The notes under the pieces are model-generated. The model saw only the letters and a program-made list of their open reading frames with translations. It was not told the origin of the DNA and made no database searches. Positions 58,293-64,000 of a stretch of DNA of 64,000 nucleotides are shown here, in pieces (within the stretch, counting starts at the first letter, position 1; every line of letters starts with the position of its first letter). A program made the translations under genes and the position numbers. The stretch lies in the NCBI GenBank assembly GCA_903941105.1, contig CAJANL010000199.1:1-64000 (forward strand). The letters are read 5' to 3'. Source of the DNA: an uncultured Rhodospirillaceae bacterium. GTDB taxonomy: Bacteria > Pseudomonadota > Alphaproteobacteria > Rhodospirillales > Magnetospirillaceae.

Positions 58293-58323
58293 AGCATGAT
58301 CCGATCACCTCGATCATGCTTCA
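58288..58323. terminator. 12-bp perfect hairpin after the Crp-family gene
   Basis: TGAAGCATGATC-cgatcacctc-GATCATGCTTCA. Confidence 0.5.
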
Positions 58324-58333
58324 GCCCGCGGCC

Positions 58334-58522
58334 TCAGGCAGCCGCCTTCAGCGGTGCGAAACGATCGATGATGCGGCCCATGGTGCCGGCAATCTCGGGG
58401 TATATTTGCGACAGCCTGGCGGCAACCCGGCAGGCCTCATCGGCATCGACTGCAACGCCCAGCGCTTCGGCCTCGAGCAGAACCGACAACTGCTCGATTT
58501 CTTCCCAGGTAAACGATGCCAT
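58334..58522 (-). CDS. 62-aa small protein, unknown function
   Basis: MASFTWEEIEQLSVLLEAEALGVAVDADEACRVAARLSQIYPEIAGTMGRIIDRFAPLKAAA; amphipathic helical composition. Confidence 0.55.
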   Translation of the reverse strand: MASFTWEEIEQLSVLLEAEALGVAVDADEACRVAARLSQIYPEIAGTMGRIIDRFAPLKAAA

Positions 58523-58571
58523 GGTCAAATCCCCATACAGGTAGCCATGGGTGTAGATATTGGGCGGCGTC

Positions 58572-58585
58572 ATGCTGCAGTGCAA
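58572..58585. promoter_or_regulatory. TGC-rich motif matching the phasin-promoter sites
   Basis: ATGCTGCAGTGCAA, 13/14 match to 17076-17089, 49 nt upstream of the 62-aa ORF. Confidence 0.4.
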
Positions 58586-58632
58586 TACGGTGAAGACCCT
58601 GGAAACCGGTGACTTTTTTTTGACGGCTCCTG

Positions 58633-61600
58633 CTATCGGCGGTCCGAGGCGATCAAGGTATAGATGGCGGGCAGCACGAACAGGGTGAACAGCGTGCCGA
58701 TGCCCATGCCGGCGACGATCACCACCGCGATGGAAAAGCGGCTGGCGGCACCGGCGCCGCTGGCGAACAGCAGCGGCACCAGCCCGGCCACCATGGCGGC
58801 GGTGGTCATCAGGATGGGCCGGAACCGCAGTCCGGCCGCCGCCTTCACCGCCTCCAGCCGCGACAGCCCGGCGATCTGGCGTTCGCGCGCCACTTCGCAG
58901 ATCAGAATGCCGTGCTTGGTGATCAGGCCGATCAAGGTGACCAGCCCCACCTCGGAGTAGATGTTCATGCTGACCACCCCCAGCGCCAGGGGGATCAGGG
59001 CGCCGCACATGGACAGCGGCACCGTCACCAGGATCACCAGCGGATCACGGAAACTCTCGAACTGGGCCGCCAGCACCAGGAAGATGATCACCAGGGCGAA
59101 CACGAAGGTCAGCAGCAGCGCGTTGCCCTCCTGCATGAACTGGCGCGACTGCCCGGCGTAATCGACGGCGTAGCCCTGCGGCAACACCTCGTCGGCGGCG
59201 CGGCGCATCAGGTCGAGCGCCTGTCCCAGCGTCACCCCCGGCATGGGGAAGCCCTGGATGGTGACGGAATTCAACTGGTTGAACTGGTTGAGCGACACCG
59301 GCTGGACCACATGCCCCAGCGTCACCAGCGACGACAGCGGAATGGCCGAGCCATCGGTGCTGCGCACATGGAAGCGACCGAGTTGGCGGGGATCGAGGCG
59401 CCAGTTGCGCGGCACCTGCGGGATGACCTGATAGGAGCGGCCTTGCAGGTTGACCAGATTGACGAAATTGCCGCCGGTCATGGTCGCCAGGGCGTCGCCG
59501 ATCTGCTGCATGGAGATGCCGTAGGCGGCGGCCTTGTCGCGGTCGATCACCACCTTGGTCTGCGGGCTTTCGTATTTCAGGTCGGCATCGACAAAGGCGA
59601 ACATGCCCGAGGCCTGGGCGCGCCGCACCATCTCGGCCTGCAACTCCTGCAACTGCCGATAATCGGCGATGCCGCTGATGACGAACTGCATCGGCAGGCC
59701 ATCCACCCCGGGCAGCGGCGACGGCGGGAACACCGAGGCCTTGACGCCCGATACCGTGTTCATGGCGAGCTGGAACTCGGCGGTAAGCTGCTTGGCGGCC
59801 CTCTGCCGCTCGTCCCAGCCCTTCAGCACCGCGCCGCCGAACCCCTGGCTGGGCGAGCCCATGCCGTTGATCAAAAAGACGTCGCGGGTCTCGGGAAAGG
59901 CGCGCAGCTTGGTATCGATCTGGCCGGAAAATACCTCCATGAAGTCGGTATTGGCCGAGGCCGGGCCATTATAGGCGGTGAACACCACCCCCTGGTCTTC
60001 CTCGGGAGCCAGCTCGGTAGCCGCCGCCAGGAACAGGAACGGCAGGCTGGCCAGCACGATGGCGGCGAAGGCCAGGGTGGTCGGCCGGTCGGCCAGGGCC
60101 GCGGCCAGCGCCCGCTCGTAGCGGCTCCGCACCCGGTCGAAGGTGCGGTCGACAAGGGCCGGCAGCCCCTTGCGGACGGGTTCATGCTTGAGGATTTTCG
60201 ACGTCATCATCGGCGACAGGGTCAGCGCCACCACTCCCGAGATGATCACCGCCCCGGCCAGGGTCAGGGCGAACTCCTTGAACAGCGAGCCGGTCAGGCC
60301 GCCCATGAAGGCGATGGGGGCATAGACGGCGGCCAGGGTGATGGTCATGGAGATGACCGGCCCGGCGATCTCGCGCGTTCCCATGATGGCGGCATCGAAC
60401 GGCGAGGCGCCGTCCTCGATGTGGCGATGGACGTTCTCCACCACCACGATGGCGTCGTCCACCACCAGCCCGATGGCCAGCACCATGGCGAGCATGGTCA
60501 ACAGGTTGATGGAAAAGCCCAGGGCCAGCAGGAACAGCGCCACCCCCACCAGCGACAGCGGCACCGTCACCACCGGAATGGCCACCGAGCGCAGCGACCC
60601 CATGAAGAAGAAGATCACCACCATGACGATAATCGTGGCCTCGGCGATGGTGATGCCGACCTCACGGATGGCGGCGTCGATGAAGATGGTGGAATCGTAG
60701 GCGATCTTGGCGGTCAGGCCGGGGGGCAGCTGGGCCTGGATGGCCGGCAGCGTCTCCTCCCGCACCTGGCGGATCACCGACAGCGGATTGGCCTCGGGGG
60801 TGGTGAAGACACCGACGAAGATGGCGCGCTCGCCACTGGCGAACACCGACATGTCGTCGTTCTCCGGCCCCATCTGCACCTCGGCCACGTCGCCCAGCCG
60901 GACCAGCCGGGGGCCGTCATGCTTGATCACCAGCTGGCGGAACTCGTCCACCGAGCGCAGATCGGTATCGGCCTGGGTGTTGACCACGTCATAGGCGCCC
61001 TTGGTCGAGCCGGCGGCCGAGGTGTAGTTGTTGCGGGTCAGCGCCGCCTTGAGGTCTTCGGCGCCCAGCCTGTACTGGGCCAGCTTCTCGGGGTCCATCC
61101 AGACCCGGATAGAGAACTTCTGGCCGCCGAACAGCTCGGGATTGGCGACGCCCGGCACCGCCGCCAGCTTGGGCTGCACCACCCGGGTGACATAGTCGGT
61201 GATCTGCTGCTGGCTGAGGCGATCCGACGAGAATGCCAGATAGGCCGAAGCGAAGGACTGCCCGGTCTCCTTCTTGATCACCGGATCGTTGATGCCCTTG
61301 GGCAGCAGGGCGCGCACCTCGTTGGCCTTGCTCATGACCTCGGTCATGGCGCTGTCGGGGTCCTCGTTGAGGCGGACATAAGCCTTGACCTCGGACATGC
61401 CTTGCAGCGAGCGCGAGGTCAGGTAGTCCAGCCCCGAGGCGGTGGCCACCGCCTTCTGGATCGGCTGAGTGACGAAGCCCTGTACCAGATCGGCGTCGGC
61501 GCCGGGAAAGGTGGTGGTGATGGTGATCACCGTATTCTTCATCTCGGGATACTGCCGCACCGGCAGCATCATCAGGGCACGCAGCCCGATGAACAGGATC

Positions 61601-61653
61601 AGCAGGCTGACCACCGAAGCCAGCACCGGGCGCTTGATGAAAATATCGAACAT
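58633..61653 (-). CDS. RND efflux transporter permease (AcrB/MexB-like)
   Basis: 'FDIFIKRPVLASVVSLLILFIGLRAL', 'GLVVDDAIVVVENVHRHIEDG', 'FPGADADLVQGFVTQPIQ'. Confidence 0.95.
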   Translation of the reverse strand: MFDIFIKRPVLASVVSLLILFIGLRALMMLPVRQYPEMKNTVITITTTFPGADADLVQGFVTQPIQKAVATASGLDYLTSRSLQGMSEVKAYVRLNEDPDSAMTEVMSKANEVRALLPKGINDPVIKKETGQSFASAYLAFSSDRLSQQQITDYVTRVVQPKLAAVPGVANPELFGGQKFSIRVWMDPEKLAQYRLGAEDLKAALTRNNYTSAAGSTKGAYDVVNTQADTDLRSVDEFRQLVIKHDGPRLVRLGDVAEVQMGPENDDMSVFASGERAIFVGVFTTPEANPLSVIRQVREETLPAIQAQLPPGLTAKIAYDSTIFIDAAIREVGITIAEATIIVMVVIFFFMGSLRSVAIPVVTVPLSLVGVALFLLALGFSINLLTMLAMVLAIGLVVDDAIVVVENVHRHIEDGASPFDAAIMGTREIAGPVISMTITLAAVYAPIAFMGGLTGSLFKEFALTLAGAVIISGVVALTLSPMMTSKILKHEPVRKGLPALVDRTFDRVRSRYERALAAALADRPTTLAFAAIVLASLPFLFLAAATELAPEEDQGVVFTAYNGPASANTDFMEVFSGQIDTKLRAFPETRDVFLINGMGSPSQGFGGAVLKGWDERQRAAKQLTAEFQLAMNTVSGVKASVFPPSPLPGVDGLPMQFVISGIADYRQLQELQAEMVRRAQASGMFAFVDADLKYESPQTKVVIDRDKAAAYGISMQQIGDALATMTGGNFVNLVNLQGRSYQVIPQVPRNWRLDPRQLGRFHVRSTDGSAIPLSSLVTLGHVVQPVSLNQFNQLNSVTIQGFPMPGVTLGQALDLMRRAADEVLPQGYAVDYAGQSRQFMQEGNALLLTFVFALVIIFLVLAAQFESFRDPLVILVTVPLSMCGALIPLALGVVSMNIYSEVGLVTLIGLITKHGILICEVARERQIAGLSRLEAVKAAAGLRFRPILMTTAAMVAGLVPLLFASGAGAASRFSIAVVIVAGMGIGTLFTLFVLPAIYTLIASDRR

Positions 61654-61665
61654 GGACGGCAATCC

Positions 61666-62790
61666 CTAACGCAGCGACGCCTCGGCCGCGCCACCCAACG
61701 GAGTTTCGCTGGAGACCTCGACGTGGCTGCCGTTCTCCAGCTTGATCTGCCCCGACGTCACCACCAGCTCGCCGGCGGCGAGGCCGCGGCGCACCACCAC
61801 CAAGCCGTCGCGGCGGTCACCCAACTCGACCACGGCCCGCTCGACCAACTGGACCGGTTTGCCGTCGGGGGCGGCGGTGGTTCGGACCACGAACACCGCG
61901 TCACCGTGCAGGTTGTAGGACACCGCCGAGGCCGGCACCGTCACCACCCGCTGGCCGGTGGGGCGGATGATCTCGATGCGGGCGAACATGCCGGGGCGCA
62001 GGACGCGGTCGGGATTGGGGAAGCGGGCCTGCACCGCCACCATGCCGGTCCTGGCATCGACCAACGGCTCGATGGCGGCGACGACGCCCTCGAACAGCCG
62101 GCCGGGCCAGGCGTCGGTGGTCAGGCGCACCGGCTCGCCGACGCCCAGCGCCGCCAGCTCCTTCTGCGACACCGAAAAGTCGCACAGCATCAGCGTCAGG
62201 TCCTGGAGGTTGACGATGGCCTGCCCCGGCTGGAGGTACTGGCCGAGATCGACCTTGCGCACCCCGAGCACCCCGTCGAACGGCGCCGACACCGTCTTCC
62301 TGCCGATCATCGCCTGCAACCCGGCGACACGGGCCGTCTTGACGCTGAGTTCGGCCTCGGCCTTCTCCAGCGCCGACTGGCTGACGGTGTTGGAGCGGAT
62401 CAGGGTCTGGGTCCGGTTGAACCCCGTCCGGGCCAGTTCAAGCTCGGCCTGGGCACTGCGCAGGTCGCCCATCTCCACGTCGGTGTCGAGCCGCACCAGC
62501 GGCTGGCCGCGGCGTACCTCCTGGCCCGACTGGAACGAAATATCCCTGATCAAGCCGGCGGCCGAGCCGGCCACGTCGACACCGTTGACCGCCTGCAGGG
62601 TGCCGACCGCCGGCACCACCTCGCGCCACTCGCTCTCGCGCGCCGCCGTGGCGGTCACCGCCACCACCGGCTTGGGCATGTTGGCGAAGAACTGCTTCAT
62701 CATGTGCTGGCGGAAGACGATAAAACCGAACACGCCGCCGAACACCACGCCGCAGACCGCCAGCATGATGACCATGCGCCTGATCCTCAT
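61666..62790 (-). CDS. RND efflux periplasmic adaptor (HlyD/MFP family)
   Basis: 'VPAVGTLQAVNGVDVAGSAAGLIRDISFQSGQEVRRGQPLVRLDT', 'APFDGVLGVRKVDLGQYLQPGQAIVNLQDL'. Confidence 0.94.
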   Translation of the reverse strand: MRIRRMVIMLAVCGVVFGGVFGFIVFRQHMMKQFFANMPKPVVAVTATAARESEWREVVPAVGTLQAVNGVDVAGSAAGLIRDISFQSGQEVRRGQPLVRLDTDVEMGDLRSAQAELELARTGFNRTQTLIRSNTVSQSALEKAEAELSVKTARVAGLQAMIGRKTVSAPFDGVLGVRKVDLGQYLQPGQAIVNLQDLTLMLCDFSVSQKELAALGVGEPVRLTTDAWPGRLFEGVVAAIEPLVDARTGMVAVQARFPNPDRVLRPGMFARIEIIRPTGQRVVTVPASAVSYNLHGDAVFVVRTTAAPDGKPVQLVERAVVELGDRRDGLVVVRRGLAAGELVVTSGQIKLENGSHVEVSSETPLGGAAEASLR

Positions 62791-63329
62791 GAGTCCACTC
62801 CCTCGCCCAGAACATCCAGGGCGGCTTGCATCAGGCGCGCCTCGCCCGCCACATCGCCCAGCCTCAGCCCCAGCACCCGTTGCAGGAACAGCCCGTCCAT
62901 GGCGGTGCAGACCAGTGCGGCGCGCTCCATGTCCGGGCTGTCGCTGCGCAGCCGCTCCTGCCATTCGTCGTACTTGACCTTCAGCGGCGCCACCAGTTCC
63001 CGGTTGACCGCCACCGCCGCCAGCAGGGCGCCGCCCACCGGGTTGTTGGCCGGGCCGGCGGGGTCGAAGGCACTGCGCACCATGGTGCGGGCCCAACGAT
63101 AGGGCCCCTCCGGCTCGCGCTCGTAATAGGCGCGATGCAACGAATCGCACTGGTCGATCAGCCGACCCACCATGGCGCGGATCAGGTCGTCCTTGCCCTT
63201 GAAGTGATAGAGCACGCCGCCCTTGCTGACTTCGGCCACCCGGGCCGCCTCGTCAAGGGTGAGCCGCGCCACGCCGCTGTCGCGCACGATGGCCATGGCC
63301 GCGTCGATGATCTTGTCCCTGGCGCTCAT
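62787..63329 (-). CDS. TetR family transcriptional regulator
   Basis: 'RDKIIDAAMAIVRDSGVARLTLDEAARVAEVSKGGVLYHFKGKDDLIRAM'; first gene of the efflux operon. Confidence 0.93.
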   Translation of the reverse strand: MSARDKIIDAAMAIVRDSGVARLTLDEAARVAEVSKGGVLYHFKGKDDLIRAMVGRLIDQCDSLHRAYYEREPEGPYRWARTMVRSAFDPAGPANNPVGGALLAAVAVNRELVAPLKVKYDEWQERLRSDSPDMERAALVCTAMDGLFLQRVLGLRLGDVAGEARLMQAALDVLGEGVDS

Positions 63330-63338
63330 GACTCTCCA

Positions 63339-63373
63339 TACCGTCCGGACGGTGGTGTACCGACTGGACGGTA
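63339..63373. promoter_or_regulatory. tandem TetR-type operators
   Basis: TACCGTCCGGACGGTG (63339-63354) and TACCGACTGGACGGTA (63358-63373) just upstream of the tetR ATG. Confidence 0.65.
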
Positions 63374-63438
63374 TATAATGGGGAGCCGGCGGCGTACAAC
63401 CCTTCCGGCGCATGGCTCATCTGCATTTCCGCCGGGAC

Positions 63439-63579
63439 TTAGAGCGTCGTGCCCATAATATGAAACACGGCGCTCATGCGAGCATTGAGCGAGCGGCCAA
63501 GCGGCCGGAGGGCCGCGCCCGGCGAGGGCGAAATCATAAAGGTTAGAGCGTGATGCACATTTAGGGCATCACGCTCTAA
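63439..63579. repeat. MITE/REP-like element with inverted ends
   Basis: TTAGAGCGTCGTGC ... GCATCACGCTCTAA ends, plus internal perfect 14-bp hairpin at 63543-63579. Confidence 0.5.
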
Positions 63580-63941
63580 GGGCGGGCGGCATCCGCGACG
63601 ACGGCCACCAGCTCGGTGGCTTCGAACGGCTTCGACAGCATCCGGCCGTGGGCGTGGGAGGCCGGCAGGGTCTCGCGGCCATAGCCGGTCAGGAAGACGA
63701 AGGGAATACCGCGCGCCGCCAGCGCGTCGGCGACAGGAAAGACCGGATGGCCGCGCAGGTTGACATCCAGCAGGGCCACGTCGACCTCCTCGGTCGCCGC
63801 CGCGGCCATCGCCTCGTCGAGGCGCCCGATGGGCCCCACCACGTGGCAGCCGGCGTCGGTCAGGACCATTTCCAGGCCCATGGCGACCAGAAGCTCATCC
63901 TCGACCACAAGTACGCGTTTACCGGCGGCGGCATCGGTCAT
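63576..63941 (-). CDS. response regulator receiver protein
   Basis: 'KRVLVVEDELLVAMGLEMVLTDAGCHVVGP', 'VDVALLDVNLRGHPVFPVADALAARGIPFVFLTGYG'. Confidence 0.92.
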   Translation of the reverse strand: MTDAAAGKRVLVVEDELLVAMGLEMVLTDAGCHVVGPIGRLDEAMAAAATEEVDVALLDVNLRGHPVFPVADALAARGIPFVFLTGYGRETLPASHAHGRMLSKPFEATELVAVVADAARP

Positions 63942-64000
63942 TTCGGCGGTTCCTCATCCAAATGCATCGTGTTGTCGGTGGCGGGGATGCTGAGCGTCAC
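63938..64000 (-). CDS. C-terminal end of an upstream gene (probably a sensor kinase), truncated by the window
   Basis: Minus frame ...VTLSIPATDNTMHLDEEPPK* with TGA overlapping the RR ATG. Confidence 0.4.
   Translation of the reverse strand: MTLSIPATDNTMHLDEEPPK

Noticed and set aside
58912-63102. 1396-aa plus-strand ORF
   Set aside because: Antisense to the clear RND/MFP/TetR genes; His/Gly/Gln/Arg-rich composition typical of GC-rich antisense frames

Overview
High-GC alphaproteobacterial chromosomal window; gene content and order suggest Rhodospirillales, Magnetospirillum-like (inference, no search run). Most of it is ordinary chromosome: a glycosyltransferase/deacetylase operon, moaA, phasin, clpS-clpA, mutL, a mntA-hepT-like pair, hpf, htpG, methyltransferases, a Suv3-like helicase, hybrid sensor kinases, pyrD, ribF-ileS-lspA, a SiaB/SiaC signalling operon and an RND pump with a TetR regulator. 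Accessory regions: (1) 55-4109, a polymorphic-toxin-like locus with a large repeat-bearing proline-rich protein, two small downstream ORFs and a divergent gene sharing its MGGF N-terminus; (2) a 6.4-kb island in tRNA-Gln(CUG), bounded by a 25-bp exact att duplication (46299-46323 / 52685-52709), with integrase, serine recombinase, divergent MobA/MobL-like relaxase, overlapping ORFs and a HupE/UreJ-like permease; paired 26-bp repeats lie 62 nt inside each att core. Other points of interest: a DHH-phosphoesterase pseudogene, two MITE-like elements, a possible ncRNA between clpA and an hsp70-like gene, a TGC-rich motif shared by the phasin promoter and a 62-aa sORF, a mntA-hepT pair with both catalytic motifs substituted, and a DUF2478-DUF364-like fusion divergent from moaA. 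All assignments come from reading the sequence; no database search was done.
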